A stretch of DNA of 64,000 bases, from contig NZ_MEHJ01000001.1 of NCBI RefSeq assembly GCF_001746415.1, positions 3,617,001 to 3,681,000 on the forward strand, in the 5' to 3' direction. The stretch's first letter is position 1. Each line of letters begins with the position of its first letter. The position numbers and the translations under genes are program-made. Source of the DNA: Streptomyces agglomeratus. Lineage in GTDB: Bacteria > Actinomycetota > Actinomycetes > Streptomycetales > Streptomycetaceae. The notes beneath the pieces are model-generated. The model was given only the letters and a program-made list of their open reading frames with translations. It ran no database searches and was not told the origin of the DNA. Below are positions 27,336-37,335 of this stretch, in pieces.

Positions 27336-27453
27336 GTGGTGACAATACGCACCAAACGGACAAAATCGGTTTAATTGATCTACGGCGGCGCGCCGGGCGG
27401 GACGCGTCGCGAACGGCCCCGTGGCGCGCACCGCGGCGGGTCCGTCCGTGGCC

Positions 27454-27552
27454 GGCCTCCCGAATCACACCCGGGCGGCACCTCCCGGATCACTTCCGGG
27501 CGGCACCTCCGGGGTCACGTCCGGGCGGGCGCCTCCGGGGTCACATCCGGGC
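27454..27552. repeat. Four imperfect ~25-bp tandem repeats at the 3' end of coaX
   Basis: The unit GGCACCTCCGGGGTCACGTC then CGGGC occurs four times (27454-27476, 27477-27501, 27502-27526, 27527-27552) with 80-90 percent agreement by eye. The last copy includes the coaX stop codon, and its TCA motif recurs in every copy. The array looks like amplification of the gene end. Confidence 0.8.
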
Positions 27553-28347
27553 GACGTTGCGCTCGTACACCAGGCGCAGCCCGATCAGCGTCAGCCACGG
27601 CTCGTGCTCGTCGATCTCCGAGGACTCGCCCAGCACCATCGGGGCCAGGCCGCCCGTCGCGATGACCGTCACGTCGTCCGGGTCGCCGTCCGGGCCCACG
27701 AGCTCGCGCGCCATGCGCTGCGTGACGCCGTCGACCTGGCCCGCGAAGCCGTACACGATGCCGGACTGCATGGCCTCGACGGTGTTCTTGCCGATCACGC
27801 TGCGGGGGCGGGCCAGCTCGATCTTGCGCAGCTGGGCTCCCTTGACACCGAGGGCCTCGACGGAGATCTCGATGCCCGGGGCGATGACGCCGCCCGCGTA
27901 CTCACCGCGAGCCGACACGGCGTCGAACGTCGTCGCCGTACCGAAGTCGACGACGATCGCCGGACCGCCGTAGAGCTCGACGGCCGCGACCGCGTTGATG
28001 ATGCGGTCCGCGCCGACCTCCTTCGGGTTGTCCATCAGGATCGGCACACCGGTCTTGATGCCCGGCTCGACCAGCACGGCGGGTACGTCGCCGTAGTACC
28101 GCCGGGTCACCTCGCGCAGCTCGTGCAGGACGGAGGGGACGGTCGAGCAGATCGCGATGCCCTCGATGCCGTCGCCCAGCTCGTCTCCGAGGAGCGGGTG
28201 CATGCCCATGAGGCCCTGGAGGAGCACGGCGAGCTCGTCAGCCGTACGGCGGGCGTCGGTGGAGATGCGCCAGTGTTCGACGATCTCCTCTCCGTCGAAC
28301 AGGCCGAGGACGGTGTGGGTGTTGCCGACGTCGATGGTGAGCAGCAT
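27541..28347 (-). CDS. coaX: Type III pantothenate kinase CoaX
   Basis: CoaX phosphorylates pantothenate in the first step of coenzyme A synthesis and needs a monovalent cation. The 268-aa protein starts MLLTIDVGNTHTVLGLFDGE (the ASKHA phosphate loop), has DNPKEVGADRIINAVAAVE and VVDFGTATTFDAVS (catalytic and phosphate-2 motifs) and GGVIAPGIEISVEAL. The ATG at 28345-28347 lies two bases after the nadC stop, so it ends the DUF2520 gene-panC-nadB-nadC-coaX run. A 25-bp repeat array follows the stop codon. Confidence 0.95.
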   Translation of the reverse strand: MLLTIDVGNTHTVLGLFDGEEIVEHWRISTDARRTADELAVLLQGLMGMHPLLGDELGDGIEGIAICSTVPSVLHELREVTRRYYGDVPAVLVEPGIKTGVPILMDNPKEVGADRIINAVAAVELYGGPAIVVDFGTATTFDAVSARGEYAGGVIAPGIEISVEALGVKGAQLRKIELARPRSVIGKNTVEAMQSGIVYGFAGQVDGVTQRMARELVGPDGDPDDVTVIATGGLAPMVLGESSEIDEHEPWLTLIGLRLVYERNVARM

Positions 28348-28349
28348 GG

Positions 28350-29342
28350 CTACTTCGCCTCGCGCAGGTCGAGACCGATGTCGAGGATCGGGGAGGAGTG
28401 GGTGAGCGCCCCGACGGCGAGGTAGTCGACGCCCGTGTCCGCGTAGGCGCGGGCGTTCGCCAGGGTGAGGCGGCCGGAGGATTCGAGGGTCGCGCGGCCG
28501 TTCACGAGAGCCACGGCCTCGGCGGTCTGCTCCGGGGTGAAGTTGTCCAGCAGGATCAGGTCCGCCCCCGCCTCCATGACCTCCGTCACCTGGGCGAGCG
28601 TGTCGACCTCGACCTCGATCGGGACCTCGGGGAACGCCTTGCGCACGAGCTCGAACGCCTCGGCCACGCCGCCCGCCGCGACCACGTGGTTGTCCTTGAC
28701 GAGCGCCGCGTCCGAGAGGGACATGCGGTGGTTCACGCCGCCGCCGCAGCGGACCGCGAACTTCTCCAGGGCGCGCAGCCCCGGAGTCGTCTTGCGGGTG
28801 TCGCGGACCTTGGCGCCGGTGCCCTCCAGAACGTCGGCCCACGCGCGCGTGGCGGTCGCGATGCCCGACAGGCGGCAGAGCAGGTTGAGCGCGCTGCGCT
28901 CGCCGGTGAGGAGGTCGCGGGTGCGGGTGGTGACGCTGATCAGCTTCTGCCCGGCCTCGACGCGGTCGCCGTCCTCGACGTGCCGCTCGACCTCGAACTC
29001 GTCCGTACAGACGATGGACAGGACCGCCTCGGCGACGCGCAGACCCGCGACGGTGCCGGCCTCGCGCGCCGTGAAGTCACCGGTCGCGACGGCCTCCTCG
29101 GGGACCGTCGCCACGGTCGTGACGTCCACGCCGTGGGCGAGGTCCTCGGCGAGGGCGACGTTCGCGACGTCCTCCACCTCGACGGGGTCGAGCCCGGCCG
29201 CGACGAGGAGCTGGGCGAGGTCCGGGTCGAGGCTGCACTCGGCGGTGTCGAGTTCGTACGTCTCCTCACCGCCGCAGCCGCAGGCGTCGCCGCAGCCGCC
29301 GGAGGCGGTCGGCAGGAGCTGGGGGTTGTCGGGCGTACTCAC
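28350..29342 (-). CDS. nadC: Nicotinate-nucleotide pyrophosphorylase (carboxylating) NadC
   Basis: NadC (quinolinate phosphoribosyltransferase) converts quinolinate and PRPP to nicotinate mononucleotide. The 330-aa protein has the family motifs LLCRLSGIATATRAW, RKTTPGLRALEKFAVRCGG, NHRMSLSDAALVKDNH and LILLDNFTPEQ. It starts at the GTG at 29340-29342. The N-terminus has an extra segment of about 35 residues with a cysteine cluster (CGDACGCGG, Cys17, 21 and 23) before the catalytic core, longer than E. coli NadC. It follows nadB by two bases, so the two are cotranscribed; nadA, the quinolinate synthase gene, is not in this window. Confidence 0.95.
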   Translation of the reverse strand: MSTPDNPQLLPTASGGCGDACGCGGEETYELDTAECSLDPDLAQLLVAAGLDPVEVEDVANVALAEDLAHGVDVTTVATVPEEAVATGDFTAREAGTVAGLRVAEAVLSIVCTDEFEVERHVEDGDRVEAGQKLISVTTRTRDLLTGERSALNLLCRLSGIATATRAWADVLEGTGAKVRDTRKTTPGLRALEKFAVRCGGGVNHRMSLSDAALVKDNHVVAAGGVAEAFELVRKAFPEVPIEVEVDTLAQVTEVMEAGADLILLDNFTPEQTAEAVALVNGRATLESSGRLTLANARAYADTGVDYLAVGALTHSSPILDIGLDLREAK

Positions 29343-29344
29343 GG

Positions 29345-31087
29345 TTACTGCTCCCTCTGAGCTGGTACGGGGCCGGGGTTCACGGGCGGGAATGACGCGG
29401 ATTCGGTGCGGTGCACGGCGAGGGTGCGGCCGGGGGTGAGACGTACGACGAGGTGGCGGCGCCAGGCGTCGTCGTCCCGGTCCGGGTGGTCCTCGCGCCA
29501 GTGGCAGCCGCGGGTCTCCTCACGGGCGCGGGCGGCGGCGACCAGGACGCGCGAGACGAGGAGGAGGTTGGTGGCCTCCCAGGAGTCCACGCCCGGCTCG
29601 GCGTCCTTGACGTCGTGGGCGGTGTCGTCGCCGTGGGTGGCGCTCTCCTGGTCCGCCGCGTCGGCCGCACTGCGGTACAGGGCCTCCAGCGCCTGAGCGG
29701 CGTGGTCCAGGCTGGCGGCGGAACGGAGCACTCCGGCGCCCGCCGTCATGATCCGCTGGATCGTGATGCGGGTGGCCGGGTCGAGCAGCGGGCCGGGGGC
29801 CTCCGCGCTGTGCACGGCGGGGCCGGGCGAGGCGGAGTGGGCCGCGATGTCCTCGGCGATGCGTTCCGCGAAGACGAGGCCCTCCAGGAGGGAATTGGAG
29901 GCGAGCCGGTTCGCGCCGTGCACGCCCGTGCAGGCCACCTCACCGCAGGCGTAGAGCCCCGGGACCGTCGTACGGCCGTGGAGGTCCGTCCGTACGCCGC
30001 CGGACGCGTAGTGCGCCGCCGGGGCGACCGGGACGGGCTGGGTGACCGGGTCGATGCCGTGGGAGCGGCAGGCGGCCAGGATGGTGGGGAAGCGGGACTC
30101 CCACATCTCGGCGCCGAAGTGCCGGGCGTCCAGGTACATGTGCTCGGTGCCCTGCTCGCGCATCCGGCGCATGATGCCCTTGGCCACGATGTCGCGCGGG
30201 GCCAGCTCCGCCAGCTCGTGCTGCCCCAGCATGAACCGGACGCCGTCGGCGTCGACGAGGTGGGCGCCCTCGCCCCGTACGGCCTCGGAGACGAGCGGCT
30301 GCTGGCCCTCCGCGTCGGCGCCGAGGAAGAGCACCGTGGGGTGGAACTGGACGAATTCGAGGTCCGAGACCTCGGCCCCGGCGCGCAGGGCGAGCGCGAC
30401 GCCGTCACCGGTCGAGACCGACGGGTTGGTGGTGGCCGAGAAGACCTGCCCCATGCCGCCGGTCGCGAGGACGACGGCCGGGGCGCGGACGGCGCCGACG
30501 CCGTCGTGCTGTCCCTCGCCCATGACGTGCAGGGTGACCCCCGCCGTACGTCCGTCGGCGTCCGTCAGCAGGTCCAGGACCAGGGCGTTCTCGATCGTAC
30601 GCAGGGACGCCGACCGTACGGCTTCGACCAGCGCGCGGGAGATCTCCGCGCCCGTCGCGTCGCCGCCCGCGTGGGCGATGCGGCGGCGGTGGTGGCCGCC
30701 CTCGCGGGTGAGCTGGATGACGCCGGACTCGGGGTCGGTGTCGAAGAGCGCGCCGGTGTCGATCAGGCGGCGTACGGCGTCGGGGCCCTCGGTGACCAGG
30801 GCCCGTACGGCCTCCTCGTCGCACAGGCCGGCGCCCGCGACGAGCGTGTCGTCCAGGTGCTGCTCGGGGGTGTCCCCGTCGCCGAGGGCGGCGGCTATGC
30901 CGCCCTGGGCCCAGCGTGTGGAGCCGTCGTCGAGGCGGGCCTTGGTGACGACGACCGTACGCAGGCCCGCGGCGGTGCAGCGCAGGGCGGCGGTCAGGCC
31001 GGCGACGCCGGAGCCGACGACGACGACGTCGGCGTCGACGGTCCAGCCGGGGGCGGGGGCCTTCAGCCGTATACCGGTCCGGGTCAT
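29345..31087 (-). CDS. nadB: L-aspartate oxidase NadB
   Basis: NadB oxidises L-aspartate to iminoaspartate with FAD in NAD biosynthesis. The 580-aa protein has the dinucleotide-binding [13 protein letters not shown] near the N-terminus, [41 protein letters not shown] (active site region) and [20 protein letters not shown] with [22 protein letters not shown] (FAD domain). A helical C-terminal domain carries [17 protein letters not shown]. Its ATG overlaps the panC stop by four bases. Length is typical. Confidence 0.96.
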   Translation of the reverse strand: MTRTGIRLKAPAPGWTVDADVVVVGSGVAGLTAALRCTAAGLRTVVVTKARLDDGSTRWAQGGIAAALGDGDTPEQHLDDTLVAGAGLCDEEAVRALVTEGPDAVRRLIDTGALFDTDPESGVIQLTREGGHHRRRIAHAGGDATGAEISRALVEAVRSASLRTIENALVLDLLTDADGRTAGVTLHVMGEGQHDGVGAVRAPAVVLATGGMGQVFSATTNPSVSTGDGVALALRAGAEVSDLEFVQFHPTVLFLGADAEGQQPLVSEAVRGEGAHLVDADGVRFMLGQHELAELAPRDIVAKGIMRRMREQGTEHMYLDARHFGAEMWESRFPTILAACRSHGIDPVTQPVPVAPAAHYASGGVRTDLHGRTTVPGLYACGEVACTGVHGANRLASNSLLEGLVFAERIAEDIAAHSASPGPAVHSAEAPGPLLDPATRITIQRIMTAGAGVLRSAASLDHAAQALEALYRSAADAADQESATHGDDTAHDVKDAEPGVDSWEATNLLLVSRVLVAAARAREETRGCHWREDHPDRDDDAWRRHLVVRLTPGRTLAVHRTESASFPPVNPGPVPAQREQ

Positions 31088-32154
31088 GCCGAAGCTCCCT
31101 GCTCGCGGACGTGCTCGTCGCCGGCGGCGCCGGTCTCGTGGACGAAGGTCAGCGGGATGTTGTCGATGAGACGTGTGGCGCCGACCCTGGCGGCCACGGC
31201 GAGGATCGCGTCGCCGCTGTAGGTGTCGGGGACCTCGGTGAAGTCGGACGGGTCGACCAGGGCGACGTAGTCGAGGGCGAGGGGCGGGTCGAAGCGGGAG
31301 GCTTCGTCCAGGACCGTGGCCGCCGCCGCGCGGACGGCCGCCGGGCCGCTCAGGCCCGCGTGCCCTGCCTGCTCGACGGCGTGCGCGTCGGCCGCGGCAC
31401 GGGCCTCGCCGATGCCCGCGAGGGCGGCCACGCGCGCGGGCGTCGTCGGCGCGCCCTGGGCCACCGCACGCGCGTGCAGGGCTTCCAGCGCGATGAGACG
31501 GTCGCGGGCGGCGAACAGGGCGCGCGAGAGGGCGAGCGCGGTGCGGCGCTCGGGGGGCGCGAGGTAGCGGTTGCGGCTGGACAGGGCCAGGCCGTCGTCC
31601 TCACGGACCGTCGGTACGCCGATGATCTCGACGGGGAAGTTCAGGTCGCGCGCCATGCGGCGGATCAGGGCGAGCTGCTGCGCGTCCTTCTGCCCGAAGA
31701 ACGCGACGTCGGGCTGCGTGAGGTGCAGCAGCTTCGCTACGACGGTGAGCATGCCGTCGAAGTGGCCGGGCCGGGACGCCCCTTCGAGGCGCTCGCCCAT
31801 CGGACCCGCGGTGATGCGGACCTGCGGTTCGCCGCCCGGGTAGACCTCGTCGGCGGACGGGGCGAACACGGCGTTCGCACCGGCTCGTTCGGCCAGGGCG
31901 AGGTCGGCGTCCAGGGTGCGCGGGTACCGGTCCAGGTCCTCGCCCGCGCCGAACTGGAGCGGGTTGACGAACACGGTGACCACGACGAACCCCTGGGGTC
32001 CGACGTGCCGGCGCGCGGTGCGGATCAGCGTCGCGTGGCCCTCGTGCAGGGCGCCCATGGTCATGACGACGGCGGTGCGGCCGGGGGCGCCGGAGTGCTC
32101 CAGCAGGTACTGGAGGTCCGCACGCGTGGGGACCGGCCCGAAGGTGCCGCTCAT
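31084..32154 (-). CDS. panC: Pantothenate synthetase PanC
   Basis: PanC joins pantoate and beta-alanine with ATP. The 356-aa protein has the adenylylation signature [15 protein letters not shown] (HxGH), [30 protein letters not shown] and [17 protein letters not shown]. Residues 200-270 carry an insertion relative to E. coli PanC, Ala/Arg-rich and apparently flexible. It overlaps the DUF2520 gene upstream and nadB downstream by four bases each, so the three are translated in a coupled manner. panB and panD are not in the window. Confidence 0.95.
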   Translation of the reverse strand: MSGTFGPVPTRADLQYLLEHSGAPGRTAVVMTMGALHEGHATLIRTARRHVGPQGFVVVTVFVNPLQFGAGEDLDRYPRTLDADLALAERAGANAVFAPSADEVYPGGEPQVRITAGPMGERLEGASRPGHFDGMLTVVAKLLHLTQPDVAFFGQKDAQQLALIRRMARDLNFPVEIIGVPTVREDDGLALSSRNRYLAPPERRTALALSRALFAARDRLIALEALHARAVAQGAPTTPARVAALAGIGEARAAADAHAVEQAGHAGLSGPAAVRAAAATVLDEASRFDPPLALDYVALVDPSDFTEVPDTYSGDAILAVAARVGATRLIDNIPLTFVHETGAAGDEHVREQGASA

Positions 32155-33164
32155 CGGTCTTCTCCCGTGTCCCCGTCGGTGCCGGACCCGTCGGTGCCGG
32201 GCCTGTCGGTGCCCGGCCTGTCGGTGCGTGCTCCGTCAATGCCACAACCGTCGGCCAGTACTCCGAGAAGGTCCTCGGCCAGCTCCGGCTTGAGCAGTCC
32301 GTGCGCGAGGGCGCGGTCGGCAGTCGTACGGGCCATCGCCAGGTATCCGGCGACGGCCTGCGGGGCGTGCTCGCGCAGCTCCGCGACGTGCGCGGCGACC
32401 GTTCCCGCGTCGCCGCGCGCGACCGGGCCCGTGAGGGCGGCGTCGCCGGAGCGCAGGGCGTTGTCGAGGGCGGCGCCGAGGAGTGGTCCGAGCATCCGGT
32501 CGGGCGCCTCCACACCGGCCGTGCGCAGCAGTTCCATGGACTGGGCCACCAGGGTGACCAGGTGGTTCGCGCCGAGGGCGAGGGCCGCGTGGTAGAGCGG
32601 GCGTGACTCCTCGGCGACCCACTCGGGCTCGCCGCCCATCTCGATGACCAGCGCCTCGGCGGCGAGGCGCAGCTCCTGGGGCGCGGTGACACCGAAGGAA
32701 CAGCCCGCCAGCCGCTGCACGTCGACGGACGTGCCCGTGAACGTCATGGCGGGGTGCAGGGCGAGCGGCAGCGCGCCGGCGCGCAGGGCGGGCTCCAGGA
32801 CGCGGGTTCCGTACCGCCCGGAGGTGTGCACGATGAGCTGCCCCGGCCGTACCGCGCCCGTCTCGGCGAGCCCCTCGACCAGGCCCGGCAGGGCGTCGTC
32901 GGGGACCGTCAGCAGGACCAGCTCGGCGCGGGCCAGGACTTCGGCGGGGGTGACGATCGGCACGTCGGGCAGGAGCGCGGCGGCCCTGCGTACGGACGCG
33001 TCCGAGACGCCGGACACGGCGACCGGGCGATGGCCCGCGAGCCGCAGCGCGGCGGCGAGTGCGGGGCCGACCCTGCCGGCTCCGACCACGCCGACGGTGA
33101 GGCGGGCGGGGCGGTCCCTGGCGTCCAGGGGCTCATGTGCTGCGTTTGGTGCGTTCACGTTCAC
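32151..33164 (-). CDS. Rossmann-fold/DUF2520 oxidoreductase-like protein
   Basis: This 337-aa protein has an N-terminal NAD(P)-binding fold ([20 protein letters not shown], about residues 22-40; [13 protein letters not shown]) and a C-terminal DUF2520 helical domain ([20 protein letters not shown]). The last 35 residues are a Thr/Asp/Gly/Pro repeat ([19 protein letters not shown]). The layout is that of 6-phosphogluconate or ketopantoate reductase-like enzymes. It is the first gene of the panC-nadB-nadC-coaX run, overlapping panC by four bases. Ketopantoate reductase activity is a reasonable guess from position, not from diagnostic residues. Confidence 0.85.
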   Translation of the reverse strand: MNVNAPNAAHEPLDARDRPARLTVGVVGAGRVGPALAAALRLAGHRPVAVSGVSDASVRRAAALLPDVPIVTPAEVLARAELVLLTVPDDALPGLVEGLAETGAVRPGQLIVHTSGRYGTRVLEPALRAGALPLALHPAMTFTGTSVDVQRLAGCSFGVTAPQELRLAAEALVIEMGGEPEWVAEESRPLYHAALALGANHLVTLVAQSMELLRTAGVEAPDRMLGPLLGAALDNALRSGDAALTGPVARGDAGTVAAHVAELREHAPQAVAGYLAMARTTADRALAHGLLKPELAEDLLGVLADGCGIDGARTDRPGTDRPGTDGSGTDGDTGEDR

Positions 33165-33298
33165 GCGGGGACGGCCTTCCGTTCCAGTCCGCGGGGGGTA
33201 CCGGACGATTTCTCGTCATGCTACGCCAGCGATTCGCGCGGGCGCCTCGCTGTCCACAGGCTGTGGGCAGAGGCCGCACGGTACGCGATGATCGGCTG

Positions 33299-34441
33299 AT
33301 GACAGACACCAGCGAGCAGGAGCAGCGCAGGCGCAGGCTGACGGCCTGGGGGAAGTCCGAGCGCATACTCTCGCGTGCCTCGGCGGAGTCGACGGTGGGC
33401 GGGCAGCTCGCCGCGCTGGCGGCGGACGCGGGGGCCGTGTACGAGCTTTCGGAGCCGGCGGACGTGTACGGCGACGGGGTCGTCGCCGAGCTGGAGCGGC
33501 GCGTCGCCCGGACCCTGGGAACGGAAGCCGCGGCGTTCTTCCCGACGGGGACGATGGCGCAGCAGGTCGCGCTGCGGTGCTGGGCGGGGCGTACGGGCAA
33601 CGCGACGGTGGCGCTGCATCCCCTGTCGCATCCGGAGGTGCACGAGAGCGGCGCGTTCTCGGTGGTGAGCGGTCTGCGCACCGTCCATCCGACGCACGCG
33701 GCGAGGCTACCGACGGCGGACGAAGTCCGGGATTTCGACGAGCCGTTCGGCACCCTGATGCTGGAACTGCCGCTGCGGGACGCCGGTTTCGTCCTGCCGT
33801 CGTGGGAGGAGCTGACAGCGGTCGTGGAATCCGCGCGTGAACGTGATGCGGTGGTGCACTTCGACGGCGCGCGACTGTGGGAGTGCGCCTCGCACTTCGG
33901 CCGTACGCTCCCCGAGATCGCCGAGCTGGCGGACAGCGTGTACGTGTCCTTCTACAAGTCGCTGGACGCGATGTCGGGGGCGGCGCTGGCGGGTCCGGCG
34001 TCCCTGATCGCGGAGGCGCGGACCTGGCGGCACCGGTACGGCGGCCAGGTCTTCCAGCAGTTCCCCGCCGCGCTCTCCGCCATGCTGGGCCTGGAGCGGG
34101 AACTGCCACGACTGCCGGAGTACGTCGCTCACGCGAAGGAAGTGGCGGCGGCGATGGCGGACGGTTTCCGCGCCGCCGGGGTGCCGTGGTTCCGGGTGCA
34201 TCCGGCGCCGCCGCACACGCACCAGTTCCAGGTGTGGCTGCCGTATCCGGCGGAGCTGCTGACGGAGGCGGCGGTGTGCCAGGCGGAGCAGACGGGCGTC
34301 ACGCTCTTCCGCCGCTGGTTCTCGGACACGCCGCCGGGGCTGGCGGTCACCGAGGTGACGGTGTCCTCGGCCGGTCTGGCCTGGACGGCGGACGAGGTAC
34401 GGGCGGCCGTGGCGGACTTCGTGGGACGGCTGCGGGCGTAG
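33299..34441 (+). CDS. Threonine aldolase/beta-eliminating lyase family PLP enzyme
   Basis: This 380-aa fold-type I pyridoxal-phosphate enzyme is close to low-specificity L-threonine aldolases. FFPTGTMAQQVALRCWAG binds the cofactor phosphate, HFDGARLWECA carries the cofactor Asp, and YVSFYKSLDAMSGAALAG has the Schiff-base lysine (FYKSL). The start is the ATG at 33299, within the region divergent from the DUF2520 gene. I cannot tell from sequence whether it cleaves threonine, allo-threonine or another beta-hydroxy amino acid. Confidence 0.88.
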   Translation: MTDTSEQEQRRRRLTAWGKSERILSRASAESTVGGQLAALAADAGAVYELSEPADVYGDGVVAELERRVARTLGTEAAAFFPTGTMAQQVALRCWAGRTGNATVALHPLSHPEVHESGAFSVVSGLRTVHPTHAARLPTADEVRDFDEPFGTLMLELPLRDAGFVLPSWEELTAVVESARERDAVVHFDGARLWECASHFGRTLPEIAELADSVYVSFYKSLDAMSGAALAGPASLIAEARTWRHRYGGQVFQQFPAALSAMLGLERELPRLPEYVAHAKEVAAAMADGFRAAGVPWFRVHPAPPHTHQFQVWLPYPAELLTEAAVCQAEQTGVTLFRRWFSDTPPGLAVTEVTVSSAGLAWTADEVRAAVADFVGRLRA

Positions 34442-34480
34442 AGGGCCGGGGCGCGGGCGGCGCGGGCGGCCGGGGCTCCG

Positions 34481-34625
34481 CCCGGTCGGCCTGGGCTGAG
34501 GCCGCCCCCCTGGGCGGTGTCCGGTCAGCCTGGGCCGAGCCCGGTCAGCCTGGGCCGAGCCCGGCAGGCTTGGGCTGTGTCCGGCCGGCCTGGGCTGCGT
34601 CCGGCCGGCCTGGGCTACGTCCGGT
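34481..34625. repeat. 20-bp minisatellite array
   Basis: Five copies of a 20-bp unit start at 34521, 34541, 34561, 34581 and 34601. The first two are identical (CCGGTCAGCCTGGGCCGAGC) and the next three vary. Two degenerate copies precede them. The array lies between the aldolase-like gene and the small gene at 34676. Confidence 0.85.
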
Positions 34626-34675
34626 CACCCGCGCGTCGGCCGCACGTACCGAATGCCGGCGACCCGCCCGTACGC

Positions 34676-34951
34676 CTAGCCGCGGGCACCTGATCCAGTG
34701 CCTGCCACGGGGCGGGCGCAGCCGGGCGGTGGGCCGGGGCTTCGCTTCGCGGAGGAGGCGAAGAGGCCGGCCAGGACGGCTCGCAGGCGCCGGGTCCGGA
34801 CCGGCCGCCCGGCGACGGCCGCACGCGAGCGCTGGTGGTCGCGTACCTCCCGGAACACCTGCCAGTCGTGGATTCCCGGTGCGGGCGGCGCGAGTTCGCC
34901 GAGCCGGGCGGCGCGGTAGACGTCGAGCATGTGCTGCTGATTGGCGGTCAT
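34676..34951 (-). CDS. Small conserved hypothetical protein
   Basis: This 91-aa protein starts MTANQQHMLDVYRAARLGEL. The N-terminal half is acidic-helical with HDWQVFREVRDHQRSR; the C-terminal half is Arg/Pro-rich (RTRRLRAVLAGLFASS). It resembles small streptomycete proteins found before ArsR-like regulators, as far as I recall. The frame is open further upstream, but the ATG at 34949-34951 fits the start of helical sequence. It is divergent from the DUF5937 gene. Function is unknown. Confidence 0.55.
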   Translation of the reverse strand: MTANQQHMLDVYRAARLGELAPPAPGIHDWQVFREVRDHQRSRAAVAGRPVRTRRLRAVLAGLFASSAKRSPGPPPGCARPVAGTGSGARG

Positions 34952-35051
34952 GTCGCCCACTCTGCGCACCCCGCACCTCGGGACGCGCTTCGTTTGACGA
35001 GCCCCGTCAATCGGCGGCCGGGCTGTCAGTGGCGCCGGGCACGATGGACCC

Positions 35052-36188
35052 ATGAGCGTGTCCATCGACATCACCGGCCTGCCGCCCGAGCGCATCGTCT
35101 TCGAGACCTCTCCCCTGGCGGAGCTCGGCATGGCCCTGCACGCCCTCGCCGAGCCCGGCCACCACCCGGGGCTGCACGGCTGGGCGACGGCGGCCGCCGC
35201 CTCGCTGAAGCCGGACCTCGCCGACCGGATGAGCGAGGCGGACTTCCTGTGGCGCAGCACGTTCTCGGACGTCTTCATGCCGTTCGCCGGCGTGCACGGC
35301 GGCGACGGCAGGACGGGCGCGACGCTCGCCGAGGACCTGGACGCGCTGGACAGGCTGGACGACGAGCGATTCGTCTCCGCCGCCCTGGAGTTCACCTGCT
35401 CCAGCATGTACGGCACCCGCAGCCCGTCCCCGCTCGTCGACTCGGCGATGCGCGAGCGCGCGCTGGACCTCGCCGCCGCGCGCGGGCCGAAGCAGACGGA
35501 CTTCGCCCGCCGTCTGCTGACCGACCCGGCGTCCGTGCGGGCCTGGCTGCGGCGCTTGTTCGAAGACTGCGACCAGGCGTTCTTCGCGGACACGTGGCGC
35601 CGTATACGGGTCCAGCTGGCCGCCGACGCGCGGCACAACGGCGAGGTGCTGCGCCGCAAGGGGCTCGCGGAGGCACTGCACGCGGTCTCCCCCGCCCTGG
35701 CCCTGAAGGAGAGCGACGGCGCGGGCGGGGGCCGGGTCCGTATCCACGCCGACAAGCTGGCCGAAGGCCGCACCAGCGCCGTGGAACCGGACGTCGGCGC
35801 CGGGCTCACCTTCGTCCCGTCGAGTTTCGGGTGGCCGCATCTGTCGGTGCTGCACGCCCCGGGCTGGCGGCCGGTGATCCACTACCCGGTCGGCGCCCCG
35901 GAACTGCCGGGCCCGGCGTCGGTCGAGCTGCTGAAGCTGCGGATGGAAGCGCTGGCCCACCCCATGCGCATGCGGATGTGCCGCAATCTGGCCCGCTCCC
36001 CGTACACAACGGGCGAGCTGGCCGAGTCGCACGGCATCACCGCGCCGGAGGTCTCACGGCACCTGACCGTCCTGCGCAAGGCCGGCCTGCTGACCACCCA
36101 GCGCCGCGGCCGCTACGTCCTGCACAGCCTGGACCTTCAGGTGGTGGCCCGGCTGGGCAGCGACTTCCTGGAGGGCGTGCTGCGCTAG
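35052..36188 (+). CDS. DUF5937 / ArsR-like winged-helix transcriptional regulator
   Basis: This 378-aa protein has an N-terminal DUF5937-type domain (about residues 1-260: VSIDITGLPPERIVFETSPL, LAELGMALHALAEPG) and a C-terminal ArsR-like winged helix (about 290-375: ALAHPMRMRMCRNLA, ELAESHGITAPEVSRHLTVL, TTQRRGRYVLHSLD). The family is common in streptomycetes and usually acts as a local repressor. No metal-binding cysteine motif of classical ArsR proteins is seen. Its stop lies four bases from the convergent nuoD2 stop. Confidence 0.8.
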   Translation: MSVSIDITGLPPERIVFETSPLAELGMALHALAEPGHHPGLHGWATAAAASLKPDLADRMSEADFLWRSTFSDVFMPFAGVHGGDGRTGATLAEDLDALDRLDDERFVSAALEFTCSSMYGTRSPSPLVDSAMRERALDLAAARGPKQTDFARRLLTDPASVRAWLRRLFEDCDQAFFADTWRRIRVQLAADARHNGEVLRRKGLAEALHAVSPALALKESDGAGGGRVRIHADKLAEGRTSAVEPDVGAGLTFVPSSFGWPHLSVLHAPGWRPVIHYPVGAPELPGPASVELLKLRMEALAHPMRMRMCRNLARSPYTTGELAESHGITAPEVSRHLTVLRKAGLLTTQRRGRYVLHSLDLQVVARLGSDFLEGVLR

Positions 36189-36192
36189 CCGG

Positions 36193-37335
36193 TCACTTGT
36201 CGATGTCGCCGACGACGAAGAACAGCGACCCGAGGATCGCCACCATGTCGGCGACGAGCGTTCCCGGGAGCAGTTCCACCAGCGCCTGGATGTTGTTGAA
36301 GGACGCCGAACGCAGCTTCAGGCGGTACGGCGTCTTCTCGCCCTTCGAGACGAGGTAGTAGCCGTTGATGCCCAGCGGGTTCTCGGTCCAGGCGTAGGTG
36401 TGGCCCTCCGGGGCCTTCAGCACCTTCGGCAGCCGCTGGTTGATCGGGCCTGGCGCGAGGTCGGCCATCCGCTCCAGGCAGGCGTCCGCGAGGTCCAGCG
36501 CGTTGTGCGTCTGGTCGAGCAGGATCTCGAAGCGGGCGAGGCAGTCGCCCTCGGCCCTGGTGGCGACCTTGAGGGTGTCCTGGAGTTCGCCGTACGCGAG
36601 GTACGGCTCGTCGCGCCGCAGGTCGAAGTCGACCCCGGAGGCGCGGGCGATGGGGCCGCTCACCCCGTACGCGTGCACGGCCTCGCGGGACAGGATGCCG
36701 ACGCCGCGCGTGCGGCCGCGGAAGATCTCGTTGCCGGTGACCAGGTCGTCGTACACGTCCATCCGGGACCGTACGTCGGCGACGGCCTCGCGTGCGCGGC
36801 CGAGCCAGCCGGCGGGGAGGTCCTCCTTGAGGCCGCCGACCCGGTTGAACATGTAGTGCATGCGGCCGCCGGAGACCTCCTCCATGACGGCCTGGAGCTC
36901 CTCGCGCTCGCGGAACGCGTAGAAGACGGGGGTGATTCCGCCCAGTTCGAGCGGGTACGAACCGAGGAACATGAGGTGGTTCAGGACGCGGTTCAGCTCG
37001 GCGAGGAGCGTACGGGTCCAGACGGCGCGCTCGGGGACCTCCATGCCGAGCATGCGCTCGACGGCCATGACGACGCCCAGCTCGTTGGAGAACGCGGACA
37101 GCCAGTCGTGGCGGTTCGCGAGCATCACGATCTGGCGGTAGTCGCGGGCCTCGAAGAGCTTCTCGGCGCCGCGGTGCATGTAGCCGATGACCGGCTCCGC
37201 GTGCTGGATGCGTTCGCCGTCGAGCACGAGCCTGAGGCGGAGGACGCCGTGCGTGGAGGGATGCTGGGGGCCGATGTTGAGCACCATGTCGGTGCTCTCC
37301 GCCGCGCCGCCGATGCCGACCGTGGTCTCCGTCAT
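36193..37335 (-). CDS. nuoD2: Orphan NADH-quinone oxidoreductase subunit D (NuoD2)
   Basis: NuoD (49-kDa subunit) forms the quinone pocket of complex I. This 380-aa protein has the hallmarks [57 protein letters not shown] and [10 protein letters not shown]. No other nuo gene is nearby, so it is an orphan paralogue. His29 of the quinone-site loop (Thermus His38) is kept. The quinone-binding Tyr (Thermus Tyr87) is replaced by Trp78 (RHDWLSAF), and the partner Asp139 by Glu130 (PLELGG). Arg55 of the HRGAEKL motif matches the arginine methylated in human NDUFS2. Upstream, on the same strand, a MidA-type methyltransferase gene is separated only by a repeat array. Confidence 0.92.
   Translation of the reverse strand: MTETTVGIGGAAESTDMVLNIGPQHPSTHGVLRLRLVLDGERIQHAEPVIGYMHRGAEKLFEARDYRQIVMLANRHDWLSAFSNELGVVMAVERMLGMEVPERAVWTRTLLAELNRVLNHLMFLGSYPLELGGITPVFYAFREREELQAVMEEVSGGRMHYMFNRVGGLKEDLPAGWLGRAREAVADVRSRMDVYDDLVTGNEIFRGRTRGVGILSREAVHAYGVSGPIARASGVDFDLRRDEPYLAYGELQDTLKVATRAEGDCLARFEILLDQTHNALDLADACLERMADLAPGPINQRLPKVLKAPEGHTYAWTENPLGINGYYLVSKGEKTPYRLKLRSASFNNIQALVELLPGTLVADMVAILGSLFFVVGDIDK

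Noticed and set aside
34442..34680. Small proteins encoded by the 20-bp repeats
   Set aside because: A 20-bp unit shifts frame each copy, and no ribosome binding site is seen.
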